Notes: generated by a model from the sequence alone, not told the origin. A stretch of DNA of 33,879 nucleotides from Coriobacteriia bacterium (GCA_019429145.1 JAHYJI010000012.1:1-33879); one strand, 5' to 3'. Positions 24,333-32,807 are shown, counted from the first letter of the stretch. Made by a program: numbers and translations.

Positions 24333-24797
24333 TCACTCCCCGGTAAAGAGCGATCCGAGGTATGTGGCCTGGTAGGAATCGCCCGCATCGATCGCCTCGA
24401 GGAGTTGAGAGGCGATGGGCGGACGGAGATCGAGGGATGTGAGGCGGGAGGGTCTTACGAGGTCAAGGCCCTCGATCCTGCCCCCTGGTGCTTCAGCTGC
24501 GAGGCGTCCGCCAACGACGGTGGCGGCGAAGGTGATGTTCACCACATGGCGGGAGCCTGACGGATCGATAGTGTCGTTCAGGAGAAGCGGACGACCGATC
24601 ATGACGACCAACCCGGTCTCCTCGGCAACCTCCCTGCTCAGAGCCTCTGCCAGGCTCTCTCCCCTCTCGACGCCTCCCCCGGGCAGCAGGTGGTACCTGC
24701 GACCGTTCTTCAGGTGCCTGACGAGCACTACGTTCCCGTCGATGACGAGCAGTGCGGCGACCCGGATACGGGGGTGGTCACACGCCGGTGCTGCCAA
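24333..24797 (-). CDS. NUDIX hydrolase
   Basis: 154-residue NUDIX-fold pyrophosphatase. The NUDIX box is visible as [23 protein letters not shown], with the REVAEE metal-binding glutamates. The fold starts [19 protein letters not shown]. Start: no ATG or GTG suits the frame after the dut overlap. TTG at 24797 preceded by GAGGGGAGGG at five bases gives [10 protein letters not shown] and is chosen, overlapping dut by 20 bases. As last gene of a deoxynucleotide operon it may clean up oxidised or surplus nucleotides, but NUDIX substrate cannot be read from this motif. Confidence 0.88.
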   Translation of the reverse strand: MAAPACDHPRIRVAALLVIDGNVVLVRHLKNGRRYHLLPGGGVERGESLAEALSREVAEETGLVVMIGRPLLLNDTIDPSGSRHVVNITFAATVVGGRLAAEAPGGRIEGLDLVRPSRLTSLDLRPPIASQLLEAIDAGDSYQATYLGSLFTGE

Positions 24798-25209
24798 AGC
24801 CGCCCTCCCCTCTGACTGTCTCGTCGAGGGATTCGACCTCGGACAGCTGGACGCGGGCGACCGGCTGGATGACGAGCTGTGCGATCTTGTCTCCGCGCTC
24901 GATGGTGATCGGTGTCTCGGGGTCGAGGTTGATCGCGATGACCTTGATCTCGCCGCGGTAGTGGCTGTCGATGAGACCGGGTGTGTTGACCAGTGAGAGG
25001 CCGGTGCGCAGCGCCAGGCCGCTTCGTGGCTGGACGAAGCCGGCATACCCCTCGGGGATAGCCACAGCGATGCCCGTAGGCACGAGTCCGCGCTCGAACG
25101 GGCGCAGGGTGATCGGTTCGGCGGCGAAGAGGTCCAGACCGGCGTCGCCCTCGTGAGCGTAGGCCGGCAGAGGCAGGTCGGTGTCGACGCGTTTGATCGG
25201 CAGGCGCAT
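24778..25209 (-). CDS. dut: Deoxyuridine triphosphatase (dUTPase)
   Basis: Hydrolyses dUTP to dUMP, keeping uracil out of DNA and feeding thymidylate synthesis. 143 residues, normal for the trimeric family. All five motifs are seen in order: [44 protein letters not shown] and [14 protein letters not shown] 25209 is chosen on family length; an in-frame GTG at 25221 overlaps the nrdG stop and is also possible. Position directly after nrdG couples it to ribonucleotide reduction. Confidence 0.96.
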   Translation of the reverse strand: MRLPIKRVDTDLPLPAYAHEGDAGLDLFAAEPITLRPFERGLVPTGIAVAIPEGYAGFVQPRSGLALRTGLSLVNTPGLIDSHYRGEIKVIAINLDPETPITIERGDKIAQLVIQPVARVQLSEVESLDETVRGEGGFGSTGV

Positions 25210-25217
25210 CGGCTCGC

Positions 25218-25961
25218 TCACACCCCTCTTGCGATCGTCGGCAGGTACTCTGAACACGCGCCAGTCGCAGCAGCGATCACGCTGGCGGAGAGCGGCGCGA
25301 CTGAAGCCGCTCCGGGATCGAGGGTCTGACCAGGGCGGAACTGCTGCAGCACGTAGAGATCGCCGCCCGCGAGGAGCTGTGCGAGATCGGGTAACTCGGC
25401 TGCGTCGATGAGCGGCGGGTACACGGTCGTCCGGAACTCGTGGTCGACGCCCGACGCGCGGACGATGTCGATGCTGGCCAGCACCGAGTCGCCCGACGTT
25501 GCGGGACCGATCCTGTCGTAGCGGTGCGGAAGCGTCTTCACATCGAGCGCTACGTACTCGACGAGTCCGGAGTCCAGGACATGCTGCAGCATCTGCGGAG
25601 CGGTCCCGTTGGTGTCGAGTTTGACCGGGATGCCCCTTGAGGCGAGCGCCTCCAGGATGTCGAGGAGGTCGGGCGAGGCGGTCGGCTCCCCTCCCGTGAG
25701 CACGACGCCGTCAAGCCATCCCCGACGCACCGAGAAGTGTTTGAGGAGCGCAGGCCACGACTCAGGGGCCGATCTGGTAGCCAGAAGATCGGCGTTGTGG
25801 CAGTAGGGACAGCGCATCTGGCAACCCGAGACGAAGAGTGTCGCGGCTACCTTGCCCGGCCAGTCGATCATGCCGGTGGGGATGAATCCCGCTATCCTGT
25901 CGGACGGACACGCTGCGGGCCGGTGCTCTGAGACCGGTGCAGCAACCGGACCCGACGTCAC
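25218..25961 (-). CDS. nrdG: Anaerobic ribonucleotide reductase activating protein (radical SAM)
   Basis: Generates the glycyl radical on NrdD using S-adenosylmethionine. 247 residues. The 4Fe-4S motif C-x3-C-x2-C is C47, C51, C54 in [12 protein letters not shown]. The opening [19 protein letters not shown] and TGGEPT loop match the NrdG2 subfamily rather than short E. coli-type NrdG. GTG 25961 overlaps the redoxin stop (GTGA) and has GGAGGTG seven bases upstream. A Pro/Ala-rich N-terminus of about 20 residues precedes the fold. Confidence 0.94.
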   Translation of the reverse strand: MTSGPVAAPVSEHRPAACPSDRIAGFIPTGMIDWPGKVAATLFVSGCQMRCPYCHNADLLATRSAPESWPALLKHFSVRRGWLDGVVLTGGEPTASPDLLDILEALASRGIPVKLDTNGTAPQMLQHVLDSGLVEYVALDVKTLPHRYDRIGPATSGDSVLASIDIVRASGVDHEFRTTVYPPLIDAAELPDLAQLLAGGDLYVLQQFRPGQTLDPGAASVAPLSASVIAAATGACSEYLPTIARGV

Positions 25962-26203
25962 CGTGCAAGCACCTCCAGGAGCACCTCGCGGCGAGGAGGT
26001 TCTCCGCGCCACCCGGCAACTTCCTGGCCGTGCGAGTCGAGAACGAGCAGTGTCGGGGTGGCAAGTACGCCGAAGAAGGAGGCCTCGGCGAGGCCATCGA
26101 TGCTGGCCACGTCGTAGACCTCGACTGCGTCGAGGCCCTCACACACCCGCTTTGCAGCGGGACAGCGCGGGCACTGGTCCTTCACGAACAGCTTGACGTT
26201 CAA
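25958..26203 (-). CDS. Small thioredoxin/glutaredoxin-like redoxin
   Basis: 81-residue thioredoxin-fold protein with active site CPRC (residues 11-14) in VKLFVKDQCPRCPAAK and the cis-proline segment VLATPTLLVLD. Too short for thioredoxin and close to NrdH/glutaredoxin-like size. TTG 26203 is the start: GAGGAGGGGCG lies just before it, and the longer open frame overlaps the nrdD 3' end without sense. Its place between nrdD and nrdG suggests it reduces the reductase, as reported for class III enzymes that use a redoxin instead of formate; this link is inference. Confidence 0.88.
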   Translation of the reverse strand: MNVKLFVKDQCPRCPAAKRVCEGLDAVEVYDVASIDGLAEASFFGVLATPTLLVLDSHGQEVAGWRGEPPRREVLLEVLAR

Positions 26204-26259
26204 CGCCCCTCCTCGTTCTCGTTCCGCAGCATCGGATTGCCCGGTGGTGTCCCGGCCCT

Positions 26260-28374
26260 TCAGCTCCGGAGCCCGGTCCGCACACGGTCGTACAACTCGC
26301 CCACCTTGCTCTGGTTCCACGTCTGGACCTTGCTGAAGTAGCCGACGATCCGCGTGACACCGTAGACGTCCATGGAGCCACAGAGGGTGCACTGCGTTCG
26401 AAGGCCACGGGTGGTTCGCTTGCACGACTCACAGACGGTGAACTCGGGGCTGAATGCGATCTGTGCGCACTGGGTGTTGCGGAAGGTGCGCTCGACGAAG
26501 GATGCGATTGCCCCGGGATCGGGCTCGTTCTCGCCGAGCCAGACATGGACGATCGCCCCGGCCTCGATCAACGGATGGAAACGCGACTGCTTCTCGACGC
26601 GTTCGATGTAGTCGACGTCCGCCTCGACGGAGAGGTGTACGGAGTTCGTGTAGTAGTAGGTATCTCCGGTGACATCACCCTTGAGCACGGATGCCGTCTG
26701 GGTCGGCCAGTACTTCATGTCGAGTTTGGCGAGGCGATAGCCCGCAGACTCAGCAGGACTCTCCTCCAGCACCATATTGATGCCGTAGCGCTCGGAGAGC
26801 TCCTTGCACTTGAGGTTCATCGCCGAGATGACCTTCAGGCCGAAACGAAGCGCGGCATCGGACTCGTGCAGCTCTTCACCCGTGTGGAACTGGACGAGTT
26901 CGTTCAGACCGATCAGACCGGCGAGGTAGGTCAGCCTGTCCATCTTCAGATACGGTTGACCGTCGATGTTCTGCGTCAGCAGTCCGAGCGGCCCCTCGTC
27001 TCCGAGCTCGACGAGTCCGGTGATGAACTCGAGCTTCTGGAGATGGGCTTTTGCGACGAGTTCCAGTGACCGGTTCAGCTCCATGAAGAGCGCCTGGTCG
27101 TTCCCGCTCGCCTTGTACGCGATGCGTGGCAGATTGATGGTGACGTTCTGGAGCGCCGAGAACCTCATGATCTCAGGGGTCGAGGTCTCATCGAGTTGCT
27201 CCTGGCTCAACTTGAGCTTGAGCCTGCAGCACTGGGAGATCGTTACCTCATCGCCCCGATCGAAGACGAAGTACGTGATGCCCTGCCGGCTGGCGACCGC
27301 GCAGGCAAGTTCGAAGAACTCCTCGTGACCGGGGGCGGTGAAGAAGTCATCGCTGATGTGGAGGAGCGGCTTGGGAAAGACGAAGGTCTTACCGGTCGCA
27401 TCCCCTCGCATGTAGACGTTCATCATGGCGGTGACGAATCGCTGAGCCTCACTCTCGTAGTCCTTGTAGGTCTTGCCTGTGTACTCACCGCCCGGACCGA
27501 TCGCCGGCGTATCTGCGAAGTGCCGCGGTACGTTGAAGTAGAGGTTGAAGTCGGTGAAGACCACCTGGCTTCCCCGGGCTCCAGCGAGCTGGTTGAACTC
27601 GAAGATGAGCATCTGAGCGAGCTGGTCCATCTCCTCGTCTGTCTTGCCGACGAGATACGGCGCGAGAAAGACGTTGACCGCCTCCCAGCCAACCGCGCCG
27701 GCATAGTGCCCCTGCAACGCGCTCGCCATCTTCACCATGTGGCCGATGAGCACTTCGGCGTGCCTTGCGGGTTTGGAGACGCTGGTGATATTGGGCAGGT
27801 TCAACCCGAACTTCTTGATGTACTCGAGACTGTGACCACCGCAGTATGGGCGGATGATGAAGCCGAGATCGTGCAGGTGTACATCGCCCACGTAGTGAGC
27901 CTCGGCAACGTCCTCGGTGAACACCCGGCGCAGCGCGAATTCCTTCAGGATGGTCTCTGCGATCGTGAGGTTGACCGATTCGGGATTGTGCGTGGTGTTC
28001 GAGTTCTCCTTGTTGGCGTTGGTGATGATCTGCTCGACGTCCCACATCGGCAGGCCGAGGTGGCTGTGGCGCTTGTGCGCCAACGTCATGCCCCGCTCGA
28101 GCAGCTCGAGGTCGACTATCTCCCGGATGATCGCGGTGGTGACCGTCATGAGGTTCGTACGGTCGATGCGGTCCTCGACCGCGAGGGCGATCTCGGCCGC
28201 CACGTGGGGTGCGATGCCGGCCTCTTTGACGAGCGAGTCGGAGATGCGATCACGGTCCCATGCGTCGATCTCCTGACGAGAGTTCGTCGATACCAGCAGG
28301 GCTATGTCTGTGGCATCGGCACCGGAGCCGGGTGCCGCGGGTTTGATGACATTGACGACTCGTTCCATGACCAT
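26260..28374 (-). CDS. nrdD: Anaerobic (class III) ribonucleoside-triphosphate reductase
   Basis: Glycyl-radical enzyme reducing ribonucleotides without oxygen, 704 residues. Residues about 20-95 resemble an ATP-cone regulatory domain. The catalytic barrel includes NKENSNTTHNPESVN, DVHLHDLGF, and a vicinal cysteine pair C382-C383 in ISQCCRL. The C-terminal zinc site uses C648, C651, C662 and C665. The radical glycine is G678 in RIVGYFSKVQ. ATG 28374 has GGAG six bases upstream; a second ATG follows two codons later. No class I or II reductase genes are in the window. Confidence 0.97.
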   Translation of the reverse strand: MVMERVVNVIKPAAPGSGADATDIALLVSTNSRQEIDAWDRDRISDSLVKEAGIAPHVAAEIALAVEDRIDRTNLMTVTTAIIREIVDLELLERGMTLAHKRHSHLGLPMWDVEQIITNANKENSNTTHNPESVNLTIAETILKEFALRRVFTEDVAEAHYVGDVHLHDLGFIIRPYCGGHSLEYIKKFGLNLPNITSVSKPARHAEVLIGHMVKMASALQGHYAGAVGWEAVNVFLAPYLVGKTDEEMDQLAQMLIFEFNQLAGARGSQVVFTDFNLYFNVPRHFADTPAIGPGGEYTGKTYKDYESEAQRFVTAMMNVYMRGDATGKTFVFPKPLLHISDDFFTAPGHEEFFELACAVASRQGITYFVFDRGDEVTISQCCRLKLKLSQEQLDETSTPEIMRFSALQNVTINLPRIAYKASGNDQALFMELNRSLELVAKAHLQKLEFITGLVELGDEGPLGLLTQNIDGQPYLKMDRLTYLAGLIGLNELVQFHTGEELHESDAALRFGLKVISAMNLKCKELSERYGINMVLEESPAESAGYRLAKLDMKYWPTQTASVLKGDVTGDTYYYTNSVHLSVEADVDYIERVEKQSRFHPLIEAGAIVHVWLGENEPDPGAIASFVERTFRNTQCAQIAFSPEFTVCESCKRTTRGLRTQCTLCGSMDVYGVTRIVGYFSKVQTWNQSKVGELYDRVRTGLRS

Positions 28375-28423
28375 GCGACACTCCGCCCCCTCGCGTCCCG
28401 CACCAGCGGAACGACCCTACAGA

Positions 28424-28876
28424 TCAGCGCTTCTTCAGACCCCGCAACTCCGACGTGAACTCTTCGACGTCCTCGAAGGACTTGTAGACGGACGCGAAGC
28501 GGACGTAGGCCACCTTGTCGAGCGCCTTGAGCCGCTCGAGAACCATGTCGCCGAGGACCTTGGAGTCGATCTCGTACTGGAACTCGTTGTGAAGCTCGGA
28601 CTCGATATCGTCGATCAAACTCTCGAGTTGTTCGGTGGAGACATCGCGCTTTGCTGTTGCCACGATGAGTCCACGGAGCAACTTGCCTCGCTCGAAGGGC
28701 TCTGTCGAGCCGTCACGCTTGGACACCATCAGCGGCATCTCTTCGCGACGTTCGTAGGTGGTGAAGCGCTTCTCGCACGAGAGACACTCACGACGTCGCC
28801 TGATGGCGTCCTGCGACTCGGAAACACGCGAGTCGACGACCTTGGTCTCAGCATGGCCACAGAACGGACAGCGCAT
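28424..28876 (-). CDS. nrdR: Transcriptional repressor NrdR
   Basis: Zinc-finger and ATP-cone repressor of ribonucleotide reductase genes, sensing ATP/dATP. 150 residues. The zinc ribbon is C3, C6, C31 and C34 in MRCPFCGH and CLSCEKRF; RRRRECLSCEKRFTTYER is the family hallmark. The ATP-cone follows (about 49-139) with KRDGSTEPFERGKL. ATG 28876 with GGGGTGAGG upstream. First gene of the operon through nrdD to the NUDIX gene, 49 bases before nrdD, and it is preceded by two NrdR boxes, so autoregulation is expected. Confidence 0.97.
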   Translation of the reverse strand: MRCPFCGHAETKVVDSRVSESQDAIRRRRECLSCEKRFTTYERREEMPLMVSKRDGSTEPFERGKLLRGLIVATAKRDVSTEQLESLIDDIESELHNEFQYEIDSKVLGDMVLERLKALDKVAYVRFASVYKSFEDVEEFTSELRGLKKR

Positions 28877-28883
28877 TGCCTCA

Positions 28884-28899
28884 CCCCTATATCTTGGCT
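28884..28899. promoter_or_regulatory. NrdR box, gene-proximal copy
   Basis: CCCCTATATCTTGGCT agrees at 11 of 16 positions with the NrdR consensus ACACwAwATATwGTGT. It begins eight bases upstream of nrdR and lies exactly 31 bases, centre to centre, from the stronger box. NrdR boxes normally work as such phased pairs. Confidence 0.6.
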
Positions 28900-28906
28900 A
28901 TGGGTG

Positions 28907-28935
28907 AGACTAGCACACTACATATTGCGCTACAA
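28907..28935 (-). promoter_or_regulatory. Promoter of the nrdR operon
   Basis: Minus-strand TTGTAG (28935-28930) and TAGTCT (28912-28907) are separated by 17 bases. The -10 is extended (TG-C-TAGTCT). The distal NrdR box fills the spacer, so bound NrdR would block polymerase. Confidence 0.5.
28915..28930. promoter_or_regulatory. NrdR box, distal copy
   Basis: ACACTACATATTGCGC matches 13 of 16 consensus positions, including the whole central ATATT. It sits between the -35 and -10 of the nrdR promoter. Confidence 0.75.
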
Positions 28936-28995
28936 CGAATGAATGGAGATGATTTCGGCGCGCTGTGGACGGGACGCGGAATCAGTGCCTGAATC

Positions 28996-29400
28996 TCACT
29001 TCCGGGCGACGAAACCCTCAGTGATCGACCCGCCCGGCACCTCGAGCAGCTGCCCTGCGTGCACGACGGAACCCTCGAGCCCGTTGATGTGACGCAGCAG
29101 GTCCACCGTCTCGGCCGTACTCAGACCCGCCACCGGATTGGCGCGAGCGACGGTCCAGAGGGAGTCTCCCTGCACGACCCTCACAGGTCGCGTGCGTACC
29201 TCGTCAGGACGATATTCAGGGGCGATGGCGAGCGCTGTCACGAGAAGCGCGGCTGCGAGCAGGGCCAGACCGATCCACTCGGCCGGGGCGTACGCCTTGC
29301 GCGAGGGCGCCGCGCGGTGTCCCGGGCGGGTATCCGGATACTGCCGGTGATCCATCGGTTGCCGCTGGCAGAACCCTCCTGCGGTGGTCTGGTTGTGCAT
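28996..29400 (-). CDS. LysM-domain SOS cell-division suppressor (YneA/Rv2719c-like)
   Basis: 134 residues. A basic/Gln-rich cytoplasmic N-terminus, one membrane helix (about 41-60, WIGLALLAAALLVTALAI), then a LysM domain (about 73-123) with VVQGDSLWTVARAN and INGL...AGQLLEVP. Divergent from lexA with LexA boxes in between, exactly as yneA of Bacillus, divS of Corynebacterium and Rv2719c of Mycobacterium, which delay division during DNA damage. Sequence similarity within that group is low, so the role rests on context and architecture. ATG 29400 with GGAGG nine bases upstream. Confidence 0.88.
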   Translation of the reverse strand: MHNQTTAGGFCQRQPMDHRQYPDTRPGHRAAPSRKAYAPAEWIGLALLAAALLVTALAIAPEYRPDEVRTRPVRVVQGDSLWTVARANPVAGLSTAETVDLLRHINGLEGSVVHAGQLLEVPGGSITEGFVARK

Positions 29401-29468
29401 CTCTGGTCGCCTCCTGCTGCGTGTCCGGGGTGTGAAACCACTCTAGGACCCGGGTCTGACATCTACGG

Positions 29469-29482
29469 CGAACGTATGTTCG
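29469..29482. promoter_or_regulatory. LexA box A
   Basis: CGAACGTATGTTCG is a perfect match to the Gram-positive SOS consensus CGAACRNRYGTTYG. It lies just downstream of the LysM-gene -10 element. Confidence 0.92.
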
Positions 29483-29487
29483 TACTG

Positions 29488-29515
29488 ACTATACCAAACA
29501 CACGTTCGATTGCAA
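29488..29515 (-). promoter_or_regulatory. Promoter of the LysM division-suppressor gene
   Basis: Minus-strand TTGCAA (29515-29510), 16-base spacer and TATAGT (29493-29488). The -10 is extended (TG-G-TATAGT, five of six). LexA box B occupies the spacer. Confidence 0.65.
29495..29508. promoter_or_regulatory. LexA box B
   Basis: CAAACACACGTTCG matches 13 of 14 consensus positions (A for G at position 2). It lies within the LysM-gene promoter spacer. Confidence 0.75.
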
Positions 29516-29524
29516 CTGGTGGGG

Positions 29525-29538
29525 CGAACGCATGTTTG
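29525..29538. promoter_or_regulatory. LexA box C
   Basis: CGAACGCATGTTTG fits all 14 positions of CGAACRNRYGTTYG. It overlaps the putative -35 of lexA. Confidence 0.9.
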
Positions 29539-29565
29539 CATCCGGCGAGGGGGGTGTACTAGACT
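29536..29565 (+). promoter_or_regulatory. Putative lexA promoter
   Basis: TTGCAT (29536-29541) and TAGACT (29560-29565) with an 18-base spacer; TACTAG (29557-29562) is an alternative -10. Start of transcription would fall about at LexA box D. Confidence 0.4.
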
Positions 29566-29570
29566 GACGG

Positions 29571-29584
29571 CGAACATGCTTTCG
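29571..29584. promoter_or_regulatory. LexA box D
   Basis: CGAACATGCTTTCG matches 13 of 14 consensus positions (T for G at position 10). It sits 17 bases upstream of the lexA start, near the expected transcription start. Confidence 0.7.
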
Positions 29585-29601
29585 GTTGCGAGGGGGACAC
29601 G

Positions 29602-30225
29602 ATGTCCTACAAGCGTGAGCTCACCGATCGTCAGAGGCAGATACTCGACTTCATCCGCGCCGAGATCCACAGACGCGGCTTCCCGCCGTCTGTCCGGGAG
29701 ATCGGCGAGGCGGTCGGGCTGTCGTCCTCCTCCACCGTGCACTCGCATCTTGCAGCGCTCGAGGACAAGGGCTTCCTTCGGCGTGACCCGTCCAAGCCCC
29801 GGGCGCTCGAGGTGCTTGACTACCGGGATACCGACAGGGCGATCGACTATGATGGCGTACGCGCGGTTCCGCTCGTCGGACAGGTAGCCGCCGGCGCTCC
29901 CCTCTTGGCCGCCGAGAACATCGAAGCGACGATGTCGCTCCCCGTTGAGATGGCCGACGAGTCGACCTTCATCCTGCGTGTGCGCGGAGACTCCATGATC
30001 GAGGCGGGCATCCTCGACGGGGACTTCGTTGTCGTCCGTCAGCAGAGTTCGGCCTCAAACGGCGAGATCGTCGTTGCACTTCTCGAGGACGACGCCACGG
30101 TCAAGCGCTTCTTCAAGGAGGCGGACCGGGTGCGGCTCCAGCCCGAGAACTCGGCGCTCGAGCCGATCTACGCGCGAGACGTCACGATCCTCGGGAAGGT
30201 CGTCGCGCTCTTCAGGCGTATGTAG
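29602..30225 (+). CDS. lexA: SOS response repressor LexA
   Basis: Self-cleaving repressor of DNA-damage genes, 207 residues. Winged helix-turn-helix (1-70) with [35 protein letters not shown] and [10 protein letters not shown]. The cleavage site is A97-G98 in QVAAGAP; the catalytic dyad is S131 in [10 protein letters not shown] and K168 in ATVKRFF. ATG 29602 with GAGGGGG upstream. Divergent from the LysM suppressor and flanked by four LexA boxes, which implies tight autoregulation. It converges with hflX, 32 bases away. Confidence 0.97.
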   Translation: MSYKRELTDRQRQILDFIRAEIHRRGFPPSVREIGEAVGLSSSSTVHSHLAALEDKGFLRRDPSKPRALEVLDYRDTDRAIDYDGVRAVPLVGQVAAGAPLLAAENIEATMSLPVEMADESTFILRVRGDSMIEAGILDGDFVVVRQQSSASNGEIVVALLEDDATVKRFFKEADRVRLQPENSALEPIYARDVTILGKVVALFRRM

Positions 30226-30257
30226 AGCGTTCCGCTGCCGGCGCTTGCGCTATGAAA

Positions 30258-31583
30258 CTACCGGGAAGCTCCCGCTTCGTGTGCGTCGGCGTCCACTGCG
30301 TACTCCGCGAAGGTCGGCACCATCGTTGACGGTACCCGCATCACCAGCGCCGTTCCCTCCGGCGTGTGCCTCTCGCTTACCAGGTGAGTCCTCTCGTGAG
30401 CAAGACGAACCAGTTCCCCGTGGGTGTAGGGCACGAGGACCGTCATCGTCACGCTGTCACGGGCGGCTTCCGCGGCGAGACGCTCGAGGAAGGCCTCGAC
30501 ACCCTCTCCTGTGGCAGCAGAGAGCAGCACGCCGTCAGGATGCCGGGCGACGACCCGGGCACGCTCGTCGGGAGCGAGCCGGTCGACCTTGTTCATGACC
30601 AGCACGCGTGGGGCGGCGCTGGCCTCGATCTCCTTCAGCACGACATCAACCGCCGCCATCTGCGCCTCGGCCTGGACGTGCGAGGCGTCGACAACGTGGA
30701 GCAGCAGGTCCGCCTCACGTACCTCGTCCAGCGTGGACTTGAACGCCTCGACCAGCCCGTGCGGTAGCTTGTTGATGAAGCCGACGGTGTCGGTCAGCGT
30801 GATCTCACGACCATCGGCCAGCGCAAGACGCCGGGTCGTCGAATCGAGGGTCGCAAAGAGCATGTCGTAGGCGAGCGCATCAGCGCCGGTCAGGGCGTTG
30901 AGGAGCGAGGACTTCCCCGCGTTCGTGTAACCGACAAGCGCAACGCGGAACACGCCGCTTCCCGCCCGCGATTTGCGCTGTGTCGCTCGTGCAGCGGAAA
31001 CGCGCCGCAGTTCACGCTTGAGGTCGGCGATACGCTTACGTGCGAGACGGCGGTCGGTCTCGAGCTGCGACTCTCCTGCTCCGAATCGCGCGCCTCGCCC
31101 GCCGCCGAGTCGCTCGCGCACGAGGTGTCCCCACATGCCGCGCAGGCGCGGAAGGAGATACTCGAGCTGGGCAAGCTCAACCTGAAGTTTACCCTCACGG
31201 CTGACCGCATGCATCGCAAAGATCTCGAGTATGAGCGCGGTGCGGTCGAATACCCGGACATCCGGAAGGATGGTCTCGATGTTGGCTTGCTGGCGGGGGG
31301 TGAGGTCGTCGTCGAAGATGACGATCTCCGCGCCGTGTGCCCCGGCAAGCTGCGCGACCTCTTCGGCCTTGCCGGCACCGATGAACGTGCGGGGATTCGC
31401 CTTGTCCAGGCGCTGGGTGACCATCGCCGCTGTATCGATGCCGGCCGTGTACGCCAGACGTTCGAGTTCGGCGAGCGACTCTTCGACCGGCCACTCCCCC
31501 GCCCCACGGTCTACGCCGACCAGGACAGCCCGGGGCCTGGAGTCATCGCGCTCCCATTCGGGAGGGCGCGTGCGCCCGCTCAT
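30258..31583 (-). CDS. hflX: Ribosome-associated GTPase HflX
   Basis: GTPase that splits or rescues stalled ribosomes under stress. 441 residues. N-terminal domain with FIGAGKAEEV and the FDDDLTPRQQANIE segment. A helical linker has GRGARFGAGESQLETDRR (the glycine-rich GGGRG motif at about 160-164). The GTPase core has G1 GYTNAGKSS (218-226), G3 DTVGF (265-269) and G4 NKVD. A short C-terminal domain follows, VTMTVLVPYTHGELV. ATG 31583 with GATGAGG five bases upstream, 13 bases after dapL, so it shares that transcript. Confidence 0.96.
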   Translation of the reverse strand: MSGRTRPPEWERDDSRPRAVLVGVDRGAGEWPVEESLAELERLAYTAGIDTAAMVTQRLDKANPRTFIGAGKAEEVAQLAGAHGAEIVIFDDDLTPRQQANIETILPDVRVFDRTALILEIFAMHAVSREGKLQVELAQLEYLLPRLRGMWGHLVRERLGGGRGARFGAGESQLETDRRLARKRIADLKRELRRVSAARATQRKSRAGSGVFRVALVGYTNAGKSSLLNALTGADALAYDMLFATLDSTTRRLALADGREITLTDTVGFINKLPHGLVEAFKSTLDEVREADLLLHVVDASHVQAEAQMAAVDVVLKEIEASAAPRVLVMNKVDRLAPDERARVVARHPDGVLLSAATGEGVEAFLERLAAEAARDSVTMTVLVPYTHGELVRLAHERTHLVSERHTPEGTALVMRVPSTMVPTFAEYAVDADAHEAGASR

Positions 31584-31596
31584 GTGCGCCTCATCC

Positions 31597-32751
31597 TCAG
31601 AGCGTGGCCTCGATCCTCGCGATTGCCTCTTCGAGGCGGTCGTCCGGGGTGGCGAGGCTGATCCGGATGTAACCCTCTCCGCTCGGCCCGTAGGAGTTGC
31701 CCGGTGCGACGATGACGTTGGCCTCTTCGAGCACCTTGGTGGCGAAGTCAGCCGACGTGTAACCCTCGGGGACGCGCGCCCACACGTAGATGGTGCCCTT
31801 CGGAGTAAGCGCTTTGAGGCCGATCTTGTTCAGGGCCGGCATGACGAGGTCGCGGCGGCGCTGGTAGAGTGCGGAGAGCTTCTCGACCTCCTGCGGCCCG
31901 AGCATCGCTTCGATGGCCGCGTCCTGCACCGCCGTGAAGACGCCGGAGTCGATGTTTGACTTGACCGTGCCCAGAGCCTTGATAGCCGCAGCGTTGCCGG
32001 TAGCGAATGCGACGCGCCACCCGGTCATGTTGTACGCCTTCGAACAGCTGAAGAGCTCGATCGCCACGTCTTTGGCGCCCGGGCGCTCGAGGAAGCTCGG
32101 CGGCTTGTAGCCGTCGAAGCCGATCTCCGAGTACGCGTTGTCGTGAACGATGAGGATGTCGTGCTCGCGCGCGAACTCGATCGCGCGATCGAAGTACTCG
32201 GGCGTCGCGATGGCCGAGGTCGGGTTGTTCGGGTAGGACAGGAACATCATCTTGGCCTTGGCGAGCACGTCGGCCGGGGTCGCCTCGAAGTCTGCGAGGA
32301 ACCCGTTCTCCTCGGTCATGGGCATCCAGTGCGTCAGGCCACCTGAAAGAATGCCGCCGGTGTGGTAGACGGGGTAACCGCAGCCCGGTACGAGCGTGTA
32401 GTCACCCGGGTCGACGAAGGCGAGGAAGATGTGCGCGATGCCTTCCTTCGAACCGATGAGCGCGAGCGTCTCGTCGTCGGGGTCGACCTTCACTCCGAAC
32501 CGGCGGTCCATCCACTGTGCGCACGCCTCGCGGTAGCGCTTTGCACCGTAGTAGCTGGGATACTGGTGGTTGGAAGGGTTACGGATGGCCTCGGCCATCG
32601 CATCGACGATGCGGTCGGGAGTGGGCGTATCCGGATCGCCGATGCCAAGCGAGATGACGTCGATGCCCTGCGCCTGCTTCGCCTCCTTCTTCCGGTCGAT
32701 CTCGGCGAACAGATACGGAGGGAGCTCGGCGATGCGCTGGGCGGTTCTCAC
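31597..32751 (-). CDS. dapL: LL-diaminopimelate aminotransferase
   Basis: PLP enzyme converting tetrahydrodipicolinate directly to LL-diaminopimelate for lysine and peptidoglycan. 384 residues, fold-type I. Conserved parts: PPYLFAEIDRKK, SLGIGDPDTPTP, GSKEGIAH, GYPVYHTGG, YPNNPTSA, D204-x2-Y207 in HDNAYSEI and K238 in FSCSKAYNMTGWR. The SKAYNMTGWR and IGDPD context point to the DapL (MJ1391-like) branch, and adjacency to dapF supports it over other aminotransferases. GTG 32751 is the start; AAGGGGATGG lies upstream at slightly long spacing. Confidence 0.92.
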   Translation of the reverse strand: MRTAQRIAELPPYLFAEIDRKKEAKQAQGIDVISLGIGDPDTPTPDRIVDAMAEAIRNPSNHQYPSYYGAKRYREACAQWMDRRFGVKVDPDDETLALIGSKEGIAHIFLAFVDPGDYTLVPGCGYPVYHTGGILSGGLTHWMPMTEENGFLADFEATPADVLAKAKMMFLSYPNNPTSAIATPEYFDRAIEFAREHDILIVHDNAYSEIGFDGYKPPSFLERPGAKDVAIELFSCSKAYNMTGWRVAFATGNAAAIKALGTVKSNIDSGVFTAVQDAAIEAMLGPQEVEKLSALYQRRRDLVMPALNKIGLKALTPKGTIYVWARVPEGYTSADFATKVLEEANVIVAPGNSYGPSGEGYIRISLATPDDRLEEAIARIEATL

Positions 32752-32807
32752 GGTACGTCCATCCCCTTCACTTGGTGGCTAAGCCCGGTCGGTGCGGTGT
32801 TCGAGAC

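Noticed and set aside
27196-28458. Long plus-strand open frame opposite nrdD
   Set aside because: nrdD on the minus strand is complete with all motifs. The opposite frame has no recognisable domain and no ribosome site.
28937-28995. Terminator of the LysM gene
   Set aside because: A possible GATT-CCGCG / CGCG-AAATC pairing is imperfect with a long loop, so it was not listed.
30226-30257. Terminator between lexA and hflX
   Set aside because: Only short imperfect complementarity (AGCG/CGCT) is present and no U-tract; too weak to call.
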